A stretch of 64,000 nt of DNA from Glandiceps talaboti. Lineage: Eukaryota > Hemichordata > Enteropneusta > Spengelidae. Below the pieces are notes generated by a model that did no database searches, was not told where the DNA came from, and was given only the letters and a program-made list of their open reading frames with translations. Below are positions 54,701-64,000 of this stretch, one piece after another. The DNA lies in assembly GCF_964340395.1 (NCBI RefSeq), contig NC_135571.1, positions 8,826,453 to 8,890,452 of the forward strand, written 5' to 3'. Every line of letters starts with the position of its first letter. Position 1 is the stretch's first letter. The translations under genes and the position numbers were made by a program.

Positions 54701-57009
54701 TAGTATGAACAAAATATTTTCGTACTGAGTTTTTATAGTTTAGTATAGTTTTTATGACATACACGGTTTATACATTACCCTTCAATGGGAAAATTTTCCT
54801 ACCTCCTCGTCCCCCTCAAAGTCATCGTAGTGTAAAATACTGTGTGGTACACCTGCTTCCTCCCCCTCAGAGTCATCGTGGTGTAAAATACCCCCGTGGT
54901 ACACCTACCTCCTTCCCCCCAGAGTCATCGTGGTGTAAAATACCCCTGTGGTACACCTGCTTCCTCCCCCTCAGAGTCATCGTGGTGTAAAATACCCCCG
55001 TGGTACACCTACCTCCTTCCCCCCAGAGTCATCGTGGTGTAAAATACCCCCGTGGTACACCTACCTCCTTCCCCCCAGAGTCATCGTGGTGTAAAATACC
55101 CCCGTGGTACACCTACCTCCTTCTCCCCCCAGAGTCATCGTGGTGTAAAATACCCCTGTGGTACACCTACCTCCTTCCCCCCAGAGTCATCGTGGTGTAA
55201 AATACCCCCGTGGTACACCTACCTCCTTCTCCCCCCAGAGTCATCGTGGTGTACAATACCCTGTGGTACAAAATACGCTGACAACTTGTAATACAAGTAT
55301 TGATTGCTGATAACGATTAGTTTTGTTTTCCATTTTGAACAGTCTGAACGGTCAAGAGGACAAAATCTTAGTGATGATGAGGAGGACTATGATGCACTGA
55401 GTTCACTTGCCAAAAGCCCAGGATATCCTAGCAAAGACAAAAAAGGGAAGAAATTGGGATTTTTCTCCAAAAAAGTAAGTGGTTTAAACATCAGATAAAG
55501 TCAAGCTGCACACCACAGGTACTGTCATTCCTCGACTTTTGTTTGGCAACCATACAAACACAGATCCAAGGTCTTGTTTCTCCCACATGAAAGTACTACA
55601 CAAGGATTATTTGGAACAAAAGATGTAGCCAGATTTGTGATGGAAGTGTTGCATGAGGACGTCCCAATCTGAACTACACACTTTATGGCCAAATTACACG
55701 TCATTTGTTTTTTCAATATAACATGGAATGTTGCAATGTGTGTACCCTACTTTTAATGGAAGGCAACCCACCCCTACTTTTAATGGAAGGAACCCACCCC
55801 TACTTTTAATGGAAGGTAACCCACCCCTACTTTTAATGGAAGGTAACCCACCCCTACTTTTAATGGAAGGTAACCCACCCCTACTTTTAATGGAAGGGAA
55901 CCCACCCCTACTTTTAATGGAAGGTAACCCACCCCTACTTTTAATGGAAGGTAACCCACCCCTACTTTTAATGGAAGGTAACCCACCCCTACTTTTAATG
56001 GAAGGAACCCACCCCTACTGTTAATGGAAGGTAACCCACCCCTACTTTTAATGGAAGGTAACCCACCCCTACTTTTAATGGAAGGAACCCACCCCTACTT
56101 TTAATGGAAGGAACCCACCCCTACTTTTAATGGAAGGAACCCACCCCTACTTTTAATGGCAGAAGGCAACCCACCCCTACTTTTAATGGAAGGTAACCCA
56201 CCCCTACTTTTAATGGAAGGAAACCCACCCCTACTTTTAATGGAAGGTAACCCACCCCAACACTGTCAATCATGAGTAAATGGGTATACATTCATTTCAT
56301 ACAAATGAAATGACCCAGTTTGTTACTTGAAATATTACGTATACTACATTTGCTCTTCTACAGTGCAAAATAAAAAGTAAGACTTGAATTTGTATGTCAG
56401 AGCTAATTTAAATGGTACAATTTATTAGTATGTGTGATCTGAACCATACTTTTTAGTCATCATTTTAATGTTCTGCCTTTTTATGATACAAGCAAACAGT
56501 TTTGTGCCATTTCTTTATGGGTAAAAATGAAAAAAAAAATCATTTTTTGCTCAGGTATAATATGATGATGACGTAAAATAAAACTTACAGAAAAATAAAA
56601 GCAGTGATTACCCTTTGTATATCAACAATTGAGAGAATTTTATATACCATAATTTTTCTTTCAGCCTCCTTCGCAATTTAAATTTTATTCTTTGATGAGA
56701 AAAAATCATGTTCATACTCAGAATAATTTAGCAAAGCATGAAAGACTAATTTTTTTTTGTACTATTATTATGTGGATTTGTATGTGCCATTGCTGTTTGT
56801 GACAACAAATCTCTACATTTGCAGTTTTTGTATTTTTTGATTTCTGTATGTTAGGACATTTATTACCTTTTTTGTTAAAACAAATTTTCCATCTTATTTC
56901 CTCATTGCAGGCACTTACAAGACGAAAGGCATGTCCAGATAGTCGAGCCAATGTGATGTACAAGATGAAGAGTGCTAATAGCAAAATGTTTTCATCCAGT
57001 AGCAAGTGA
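40150..57009 (+). CDS. Sec23/24-like zinc finger and vWA protein (CPRas1-like)
   Basis: Twenty coding exons: 40150-40235, 41940-42031, 43038-43202, 43754-43939, 44424-44495, 45211-45380, 46131-46322, 47347-47475, 48170-48259, 48748-48899, 49239-49448, 50117-50201, 50742-50848, 51459-51595, 52419-52469, 52980-53162, 54180-54303, 54483-54567, 55343-55474, 56911-57009. All are frame-consistent, giving 848 residues. The acidic N-terminus (MYFASSHVLNYDESDDEVIY) leads to a proline- and tyrosine-rich region with LYDNR, YDNM, YANPYDVP and PPPPPPLPRRP. A C2C2 finger follows (C236, C239, C261, C264), as in Sec23/Sec24. The vWA domain has the MIDAS motif DVSGS (D311, S313, S315) and TDG at 477-479. The C-terminus is basic. 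Proteins of this layout are named circularly permutated Ras protein 1-like in invertebrates, but no GTPase motif is visible here. The YxxP/YxN and proline motifs suggest SH2/SH3 docking. Confidence 0.88.
41059..41225. repeat. 59-bp tandem repeat, about 2.8 copies
   Basis: The unit starts at 41059, 41118 and 41177 (CTCCACTGATAAGATAACAC). Each copy contains GGGATTGAAACCC, which on the minus strand resembles a Pol III B box, so the array may derive from a SINE. Confidence 0.85.
42061..42255. repeat. ATATC-rich simple repeat
   Basis: Irregular CATATATATCA units occupy the start of the second intron of the vWA gene. Confidence 0.85.
42473..42725. mobile_element. TA-flanked MITE, copy 2
   Basis: Same element as 34245-34496: the termini AATAGGGAACTTGCAA-like/TTGCAAGTTCCCTATT mirror each other exactly and the 253-bp body aligns along its length. 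It is in the intron before the 43038 exon. Confidence 0.85.
43255..43612. repeat. Large foldback repeat with arms of about 170 bp
   Basis: The left arm from AAAGTGGCCATATGG (about 43260) to about 43430 is the imperfect reverse complement of about 43435-43606, ending CCATATGGCCACTTTGAG. Matching pairs include CAATAAATTGCAAAA with TTTTGCAATTTATTG. Almost no loop remains. It lies just downstream of the exon ending at 43202. Confidence 0.85.
43963..44286. repeat. 103-bp tandem repeat, about 3.1 copies
   Basis: Units start at 43963, 44066, 44169 and 44272, each opening TATAACATAACCAGTG. Copies are highly similar, so the expansion is recent. Confidence 0.9.
44930..45165 (+). mobile_element. Possible Penelope-like retroelement fragment
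   Basis: A stretch around 45056-45130 translates to EKIREAIDIRCYNPKI followed by an NGDRGNE-like segment. This recalls the conserved KEAI-x-I-x-x-x-x-P-x-x-NRD end of Penelope-like element endonuclease regions. It is a short broken remnant placed just before the exon at 45211. Confidence 0.3.
45503..45740. repeat. (GT)n-(GTAT)n-(GT)n compound microsatellite
   Basis: GT repeats flank a GTAT core in the intron within the zinc-finger coding region. Frames across it are artefacts. Confidence 0.97.
46337..46485. repeat. Degenerate 21-bp minisatellite
   Basis: The unit CATGGCAACAACATCTTTGT recurs about six times with variation, starting 15 bases after the donor of the MIDAS exon. Its GTTGCCATG complement resembles RFX half-sites, though this is probably coincidental. 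Confidence 0.8.
47530..48065. repeat. Dispersed repeat E, two direct copies
   Basis: GGGGCCTTGTCACTATGAGT to about 47790 and a second partial copy at about 47880-48065 share TTTGGAACATTTTGA-like, GCAAAAC.AG.GACATAGAC and TTTTCTGTTCAAAGACA-type blocks. Matching copies lie head to head at about 57710-58165, after the gene. Confidence 0.75.
48286..48451. repeat. 41-bp tandem repeat with acceptor-like units
   Basis: Four copies of a 41-bp unit lie in the intron between 48259 and 48748. Each contains CCTTCTTTTCAG, a pyrimidine tract ending in CAG that resembles a 3' splice site. Confidence 0.9.
48931..48993. repeat. (GT)n microsatellite
   Basis: An interrupted GT run with TTTGTGTG variants, starting about 30 bases after the donor at 48899. 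Confidence 0.95.
50918..51345. repeat. Dispersed repeat F, vWA-gene copy
   Basis: It begins AAAGGGGAACACAACTCCAG and ends with the inverted-type AGTGCCTTTTCCCTTTAATG. It contains TATTTATT-rich DNA and an internal duplication of the upstream exon/donor junction (51190-51246). Related to 28857-29080. Confidence 0.5.
52520..52745 (-). mobile_element. tRNA-derived SINE
   Basis: On the minus strand an A-box-like TGGCGAGTGG (52701-52692) is followed about 35 bases later by a B-box-like GGTTCAAGCCC (52658-52648). A body ending CAACCCAGCTGTATAATTGA follows. This layout is typical of animal SINEs with a tRNA head. Termini and target duplication were not defined. Confidence 0.55.
53100..53650. repeat. 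Tandem array seeded by an exon end and its donor
   Basis: The 3' end of the coding exon (GTTATCACACAAGATAGACC through ATTGAAAGTAAGT, up to 53170) recurs in the following intron as two longer copies (about 53337-53400 and 53495-53560) and several 32-bp copies. Most keep ATTGAA(A)GTAAGT. The real donor at 53163 is thus followed by about seven donor-like sites. Confidence 0.85.
54800..55268. repeat. 52-bp minisatellite with acceptor-like units
   Basis: About nine copies of a roughly 52-bp unit containing GAGTCATCGTGGTGTAAAAT and CTACCTCCTTCCCCCCAG. Each offers a strong pyrimidine tract plus CAG ahead of the true acceptor at 55341-55342. Copies are nearly identical. The proline-rich frames here are artefacts. 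Confidence 0.93.
55744..56262. repeat. 27-28-bp minisatellite, about 19 copies
   Basis: The unit ACCCACCCCTACTTTTAATG plus GAAGG(T)A is repeated with little divergence in the last intron of the vWA gene. Strong C/A strand asymmetry is kept throughout. Open frames across it are repeat translations. Confidence 0.95.
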
Positions 57010-58786
57010 AGATATTCAACTCTTTTTTTAGTCTACCAAGGGTATTTACACAGACTAGAGTACTGATATTTTCACCATTTGGAAATTTTGTGTGTTACTC
57101 ATGTAACCTTATGTGGATCCGGTATTGCACTTACTCTTGTTACATTACTTCCTAAGGCGTGTGTATGAGCGCAACATTGGGTGCATGTAGAATATTGGAC
57201 CACTTGTGTCTGACACTACAAATCTTAGTCGTGTTAGGGGGTCTAACAGTAACACTATCCCAGATCAATGTATGTGGATCGAATTATAGATATAAACTAA
57301 ACAACTCTCTAATATAATTGTAACTCCCTAACTTGATTACAAATGTGCATTTCTTGTATTTTGTAGCTAAGGAGCCACGGTATGAGAATTCACAATTAGT
57401 GAAATTGCTATATGTAATAGTAAACAGGAAGTAGGCAATATTTCAACATAAATATTATTCTAATACTACTATTAAAATTTCATTCATTGTAAAAACAAAT
57501 ATGATAATTTTCTAGCATTCTATCACAGCATATTTTGTACAGGTGGAAAATGTGTCTGATAGATTACATTTTAATCTGATGAACTATAGCTGAGAATAAG
57601 AAATTTTTAATGATAATAATCTGAACTATGCAAAAAAGAACTTTATAATATGAAAATTGTGCCAGCAATATACAAACGTATATAGATTATTATACCATGG
57701 TAAACCAAGTTTTTATCTTTGAGCAGAAAATATGGATTTATATACCTGGTCATTCTGTGTCTTTGAAACCAGTGTCTATGTCACTGGTTCTGCAGTGCTT
57801 GTAATGGGGAATCAAAATGTTCCAAATAATCATTTTTTTCCTAATTTTTCATAGATTATGCTTGAGGAGGTATAATTATATTATTTCTCAATACATTTCT
57901 TCATTCAGCTGAGGGGCCTTGTCAATATGAGTCGTGAGACAAGTAGTGACAAACCATTTGGTCACAACTATTTTCCGGTTGAATGAAGTAAAATATTTGG
58001 GAATAATATAATTATACGTCTCAAGAATAATTTATGAAAAATCGGGCAAAATAATGGCAATTTGGAACATTTTGATTTATATTTCAGACACCGCAAAACC
58101 AGTGATGTAGACACGGGTTGTCATGACATAGAACAACCTGTGTATATAATCCATATTATCTGTATAATGGTGTGGCTTTCATCCAAATCACTTGGATGTT
58201 ATCTGCATAATGATGTAATGCCATCCTGTCAAATGGCCCTTTGGTGGAAACTTGTAGACCATGTTGCATTTATTTTTACAAAATTATCATCAAAATGGGA
58301 AATTCGAAACTGGTCTGATTTTTTAATATACAATATATTTATATATGTACATGTAGGTGGTTTGTAACAATTTTATTTATGTATTGATGATAATCAGTGT
58401 GGTGAACAGAAATTTGAATTTATTGTTATCAGTTACTGTGATCTATGTACTTTCTCAATGTAGAATTTCATTTTAAAAAGGTGTAATTTTTTATTTTGTG
58501 TTGTAATTCAATTTTCTGATCATTTATGTTATGCAAATTGCCAATCAAATTTTAGTTAGTTATCCCTATCTAAATATCAACATACATTTTGAAATCTCTT
58601 TCAAATCATAAATATGAAGATATTTTATTATAGGACTGTCTCAGAAACAGTATTCTGTTATGGTGCTGACTGACTCAGATAGCTCTTGTCTTCTTTAGCT
58701 TGTGCTCATTCCGACATCAAGTTGTTGTTATGATTTGGGAATATTCCAATCAGCTGATTGATCAAAGTGGTAGTGAGTACTGCTTG
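57010..58786. other. 3' flank of the vWA gene
   Basis: Probably 3' UTR at first. ATTAAA at 57471-57476 is the nearest plausible poly(A) signal. Repeat E follows at about 57710-58165. No further coding exon is supported. Confidence 0.5.
57710..58165. repeat. Dispersed repeat E, head-to-head pair
   Basis: About 57710-57890 is a reverse copy and about 57905-58165 a forward copy of the repeat at 47530-48065. Paired blocks include GAGGAGGTATAATTATA against TATAATTATACGTCTC. The pair forms a long interrupted palindrome. Confidence 0.75.
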
Positions 58787-60215
58787 ATTATTCAAATGAA
58801 GTCATTATGTAAATGAACACAACTAGTCAGATTATCAATATTCAAATGAAGTCATTATGTAAACGAACACAACTAGTCAGGTTATCATTATTTCAAATGA
58901 AGTCATGTAAATGAACATAACTAGTCAGATTATCAATATTCAAATGAAGTAATTATGTAAACGAACACAACGAGTCAGATTATCATTATTCAAATGAAGC
59001 CAGTATGTAAATGAACATAACTAGTCAATTTATCATTATTCAAATGAAGCCAGTATGTAAATGAACACAACTAGTCAGATTATCATTATTCAAATGACGC
59101 AGTATGTAAATGAACACAACTAGTCAGATTATCATTATTCAAATGAAGCCAGTATGTAAATGAACTCAACTAATCAGATTATCATTATTCAAATGAAGCC
59201 AGTATGTAAATGAACACAACTAGTCAGATTATCATTATTCAAATGAAGCCAGTATGTAAATGAACACAACTAGTCAGATTATCATTATTCAAATGAATCC
59301 AGTATGTAAATGAACACAACTAATCAGATTATCATTATTCAAATGAAGCCAGTATGTAAATGAACACAACTAGTCAGATTATCAATATTCAAATGAAGTC
59401 ATTATGTAAATGAACACAACTAGTCAGATTATGATTATTCAGATGAAGTCATTATGTAAATGAACACAACTAGTCAGATTATCATTATTCAAATGAAGTC
59501 AGTATGTAAATGAACACAACTAGTCAGATTATCATTATTCAAATGAAGCCAGTATGTAAATGAACATAACTAGTCAGATTATGATTATTCAGGTGAAGCC
59601 AGTATGTAAATGAACACAACTAGTCAGATTATCATTATTCAAATGAAGTCAGTATGTAAATGAACACAACTAGTCAGACTCATTATTCAAATGAAGTCAG
59701 TATGTAAATGAACACAACTAGTCAGATTATGATTATTCAGGTGAAGCCAGTATGTAAATGAACACAACTAGTCAGATTATCATTATTCAAATGAAGCCAG
59801 TATGTAAATGAACTCAACTAATCAGATTATCATTATTCAGATGAAGTCATTATGTAAATGAACACAACTAGTCAGATTATCATTATTCAAATGAAGTCAG
59901 TATGTAAATGAACACAACTAGTCAGATTATCATTATTCAAATGAAGCCAGTATGTAAATGAACACAACTAGTCAGATTATCATTATTCAAATGAAGCCAG
60001 TATGTAAATGAACACAACTAATCAGATTATCATTATTCAAATGAAGCCAGTATGTAAATGAACACAACTAGTCAGATTATCATTATTCAGGTGAAGCCAG
60101 TATGTAAATGAACACAACTAGTCAGATTATGATTATTCAGATCAAGTCTTTATGTAAATGAACACATCTAGTCAGATTATCATTATTCAAATTAAGTCAT
60201 TATGTAAATGAACAT
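58787..60215. repeat. 50-bp satellite, about 28 copies
   Basis: The unit combines ACACAACTAGTCAGATTATC and ATTATTCAAATGAAGCCAGT, 50 bp in register for 1.4 kb. Variants (GAAGTCATT, GATTATTCAG) recur in blocks, suggesting higher-order duplication. No frame stays open through it. Confidence 0.97.
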
Positions 60216-63200
60216 GTGCAACTCTGATGAGCAGACCCCGATACATGTATACAACACATGAAGTGTATAGATTTAGCTCTAATTTACATGTAATTATGAA
60301 AATTAACATATAATAACAGCTTTTGGGGATGTGTCTAAAATAACGTCTTGCTACAGGAATTAGGACAAGAGCTTTCAGAGTCAGTTAGTCAGTGCTGGTC
60401 CAGTGTTCTCTGACACTTGTAGATCATATCTTTACCTATTTTAGTTGAAGTTGTTATTTGATATTACTATTGATATAAATGCTCTTAATCAGAAATATTT
60501 ACTTTACAATTTATTTTGTTGGTTCAGGTGCTGGTCACCAAGCATAAGCATGAAATGCTGCATGTATATGTTGGTATGAATTACATGTGGATGGTTATAA
60601 TGAAAGGAAAAATGGATGTGAATGATATATATTTTAATTTTGTCACATAAATATTAGAAGTAATATTATCATTATGATACCAGGGTATTTCAACAATGTT
60701 AGAGCCAAGTCATTAAATGCCTTGGTATATAATATTATTTTTAGTTACATATAGGAAATGGAATACGTTAGACTGGTAATATATCTAACAAGTGGATTTA
60801 GAAAAGTGTTGTTTGATACAGATCTTTTTTTGTGTGTGTGAACTTTAGTACATTACTTGTCATGTTCCTGCCCAGTGTTGCTTTGAAAAGTTCCCTGTCA
60901 CTACTTCTGGTCGAATTTTTCACATCATCAGTGTATAGAGTATGATAACATGTAAGCACCCTAAAACTACAATCCGATTAAACCTGATGTAGCAATTTCT
61001 TTATTTACCATGACATCCTTCATTTAGTTTTGTTGTTCTGAGAGCAAGCCCCTTTTTCCTACATCTGACACAGTAACATAGGAGTTCATGTTCAAATCCA
61101 GTACATACGCATAGGCAATAGAAATCCACCTTACATTTAATCACGTCATAAGATCAGATTTTTAATCAGATTGCCCAAAACTGTAGATGTCATACATGTT
61201 GTAGGACATGACCCAATCTGTTTAAAATGTGATGAAGGAAAACATCTAGATTTCCTTTAGTTATCTCTATTTCCTTAACATACTGTCGTTTCTTTTTTAA
61301 ATTTTCCCTTTTCTCTCAAAATGACAAAATAAAAAAACGACATCATCCGCGGGAAAGAAAGGTAAATACAGGAAATCTAGCAATATACCAGATTACAGTC
61401 AGGTTGTGGTATTAGATAAAGTGCATCTAGAATTGTGTGTCGTTTCAGTGTGATTAGTTCACTTTTATGTTAATGTATCATATGTGATGTTTTTTTAATT
61501 TTTAATTTTTGACAATTGTGTTATTTTTTTCTGAAAGATGTGTTGAGTCATTGGATGTTTATAATCTTAATTCTATGCTGGACATAGATGGTCTTTATGT
61601 TGGTGATATGATATGTAAAATATTTGTGTATGTAATGACTTTAGTCTACATGGAGTTGCTATATGTTGAGCTCGATTTCTTTCCATATGTAGTCAAATGA
61701 ATAAAATCTACCAACGCTAACTAGATTTCGTGCTGGGGAAAGGCTGAACAGTGCATGCCAGTTATAGTAATCTATCACACACTGACAGGTGGTTGTAATT
61801 GGTAACTTTGTGCAGTTTACTACAAACTCAACTTCTAGTTTAAAAGTATAAAGTTATGTGAGGACTAGATAACGTCATCAGATTTATATTAACGCACCAA
61901 TAGCGTCAAACTACCCCTGTCAGTGGTAAGTATGGAATGCTGTGCTAGATAAAGCCATTTGACTAGACGGTGGAGAGAGATATTGAGCCAAACATATAGC
62001 AACTATACTATAATGACTTGATCAAAATATATGATTTGAAATAAATAACTTGCCTACCCATCCCTGTTATCTTTGCAATATACATCATCTTTGACTGCTG
62101 CTAAGGGCATATTTAGATACAGGTCTCGAAATGTTTTAGGTTGACAGGGCTGATATTTAGTGGGAATGTTTCTATACGTTTTATTCTGCTGAAGTTGTCC
62201 AAGCCATATTGATAGAATTGGCCCAAGCAACCAGTTAACCATGATAATGATATGACCATATAATATATATGATAGCGCCCTCAACTATGGTTGACTTCGT
62301 ATGGCCTATTCCAAGAAAAGGTCAAAAGGACACCACTTCAGCTGACTATCTACTGTTGTATCCGGCATAGCACTACAGCTGTACCGGTATTGTTCCTTGT
62401 CTGGTACCGTCTATGTTACATTCAACAGCAGAGAGTAGTTTCCCCGTCATACTCTGGGTTTTTTAGACAGAAACGGTAAGCTAAATTTCTTAGAATTGGT
62501 ACGAAGCAGTAGTATCTGAACACGTAGAATTGAGACAGAAGTTCATCCACTTTTAAAATTTCTACATCTGGGAATTATAGTCATATTTATACATCTCGCC
62601 CGGGATTATTTCTGCATAATTATCAGCTGGTTCTGTAACGCTCTGTCTGATAATAATTATCACCAGCCTTTCATACCCAAATGGTTTACGGCAAAAATTA
62701 AACGCTGGAGTTGACACTGCACGCGTCAGCTGAACAAAACTGGCGGGAAATGGTGAGCTCCTTCGTGATCACTCAATGGTATTCCTTGCCCCGTTTTTGG
62801 GTTGACATTAGCTGTATCACTGCTGTCCGGCATATTTTATTAATTCTAATAGTCTAAGAATGAATTTCGGATTCTATGACTACTTCTTAAGACCTAATTT
62901 TAACAAAAGGCTGCTTTTTCGGTATTTTTGAACTTCCCGGAAATTTTCCCTTGTTTAGAATAATTCTAATACACCATCTTCAATTTTTACCATATTCTAA
63001 GTTCATATGTAAGAAAAGCCGCGCGATTCAAGGAGTATATTTGCCCTTTTATTTGGTAACTTTGAAAGACTTTCAAAAACTAATTATGCAGAAACTTGAT
63101 ACTCTGGACAGGCCAAAAGGAAATTGGAAGTTCTTTTACAAAATATGTAGGCTATGACTTTAATTCCGGAATACAATTTAGATCTGAATGTATAAGTCAT

Positions 63201-64000
63201 ACACTGTGATTGGTCCATATTTATATTGGCTCTATTCAGAGCCATTCGAATAGGTCAATCACAGAACGAGTTACAAACGGAATTTGTAAATTGGTAGACA
63301 TATTGTTTTCCCTATGTTCAAACTTCTCCCTCTACTAAAAGCGCTGAAACTTGACAATTTTAGGCGTAACAGCGTAGGAGGATATCAAATGTTAATTTAT
63401 TTTATTTACAGATGTAAATTAGACAATCATTTCATTGAAAATATTACTGTTTGCGCTATGGGACATTTCGAAAATAGATACCATTTTACCAAAATTTTGA
63501 GCCCCGGTGTATTTTTGCTCTGCCCTGTCTGTTTTATATTTTCTGTTATTCAGAATTACAGACAAATTAAAATTATTTGTTTAATATAATATATATTTTT
63601 TGAAATAAGAAAAATAAACAATTAGAGTGAATGTCATTGCAAAGAAAGGTTCCAAAATATTTAGTGTGTAGCCTTGTCATAAAACAAGGAATTTATAGTT
63701 TTCTAGACAATAGCTTGGATATTGTACCTAGAGCAAGACGTGTTTGTCTTGGACTCATTAACAAAGTGCGAGATAATAGTTCATTAGCAAATATTACGTG
63801 TGTAACCTGTTAAATTTGTAGATTTGTGACGTGGCAGTTTACAAACACGTCAGGCGTTGCTATGAGACGAGCTATAAGAGAGGTCATATACCATGTCAGA
63901 CAGCAGCCATTGTTAATCATAGGGGTAAGGTGTGAATGGTATGGAGGCAAGATTTCTAACAACAAAGGTCTATTGTCAGAATTAGATTGCTTTGTTCCCC
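60216..64000. other. Right end of window, no firm gene
   Basis: AT-rich sequence with only short frames. The two items that stand out are the minus-strand ORF at 62054-62284 and an X-box-like motif at 63856-63868 followed by a donor-like GGGGTAAGG at about 63925-63933. The latter could mark the first exon of a gene continuing beyond the window. Confidence 0.5.
62054..62284 (-). CDS. Possible small membrane-anchored ORF or first exon
   Basis: An inner ATG gives 62 residues: MVNWLLGPILSIWLGQLQQN as a hydrophobic start, then a polar body with two cysteines (YQPCQPKTFRDLYLNM, DDVYCKDN). The frame stops in TAG inside GGGTAGGC, so it is either a complete small protein or, less likely, an exon with a weak donor there. 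I do not recognise it, and no partner exon was found. Confidence 0.25.
   Translation of the reverse strand: MRALSYILYGHIIIMVNWLLGPILSIWLGQLQQNKTYRNIPTKYQPCQPKTFRDLYLNMPLAAVKDDVYCKDNRDG

Noticed and set aside
54754-55291. Proline/serine-rich repeat proteins
   Set aside because: These are translations of the 52-bp minisatellite. The frames break at variant units and lie inside an intron.
61509-61700. 63-codon plus frame rich in V, Y and M
   Set aside because: AT-rich chance frame with no splice context or family resemblance.
63314-63589. 91-codon plus frame near the right end
   Set aside because: Composition follows the local AT bias, and there is no homology or promoter context.

Overview
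The window looks like nuclear DNA from an AT-rich marine invertebrate, probably a non-vertebrate deuterostome such as an acorn worm or lancelet. The grounds are short phase-matched coding exons with GT..AG introns of hundreds of bases to several kilobases, a receptor-like gene joining Link, death-effector and tyrosine-kinase-like domains, a ciliary SAXO4/PPP1R32 gene, and many microsatellites, minisatellites and MITEs. The species itself is inferred from overall character, not shown. No bacterial operons, rRNA genes, true tRNA genes or CRISPR arrays were seen.

Layout. (1) About 1.5-18.6 kb, + strand: one gene of at least 14 coding exons. It encodes two Link (hyaluronan-binding type) modules, a possible short membrane exon, a death effector domain split over two exons, a 99-residue module I cannot name, a coiled-coil linker and an RTK-type tyrosine kinase domain that has lost its catalytic motifs. 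The reading frame stays open across every proposed junction. (2) 18.6-24.1 kb: intergenic, with repeats, an AT array, a perfect hairpin and a Ty3/Gypsy fossil scrap. (3) 24.1-25.4 kb, - strand: a small two-coding-exon gene for a secreted, neuropeptide-like precursor with a Gly-Lys-Arg site. (4) 25.4-28.6 kb: intergenic, repeats. (5) 28.65-37.4 kb, - strand: eleven coding exons of a SAXO4 (PPP1R32) orthologue, with a likely 5' UTR exon near 39.4 kb. (6) 39.4-40.1 kb: a divergent promoter region with an RFX X-box-like palindrome and a perfect CRE. (7) 40.15-57.0 kb, + strand: twenty coding exons of a Sec23/24-like zinc finger plus vWA protein, of the kind annotated in invertebrates as circularly permutated Ras protein 1-like. 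(8) 57-64 kb: dispersed repeats, a 1.4-kb satellite with a 50-bp unit, and no convincing gene.

How the parts relate. SAXO4 and the vWA gene are head to head and probably share regulatory DNA; the X-box fits the ciliary role of SAXO4. The Link/DED/pseudokinase gene looks like a receptor that would couple matrix binding to a death-fold adaptor pathway, with the kinase domain acting as a scaffold. This is the most unusual object in the window. The vWA gene carries a second oddity: several introns hold tandem repeats whose units look like splice sites, and in two cases the repeat includes the end of the real upstream exon and its donor.
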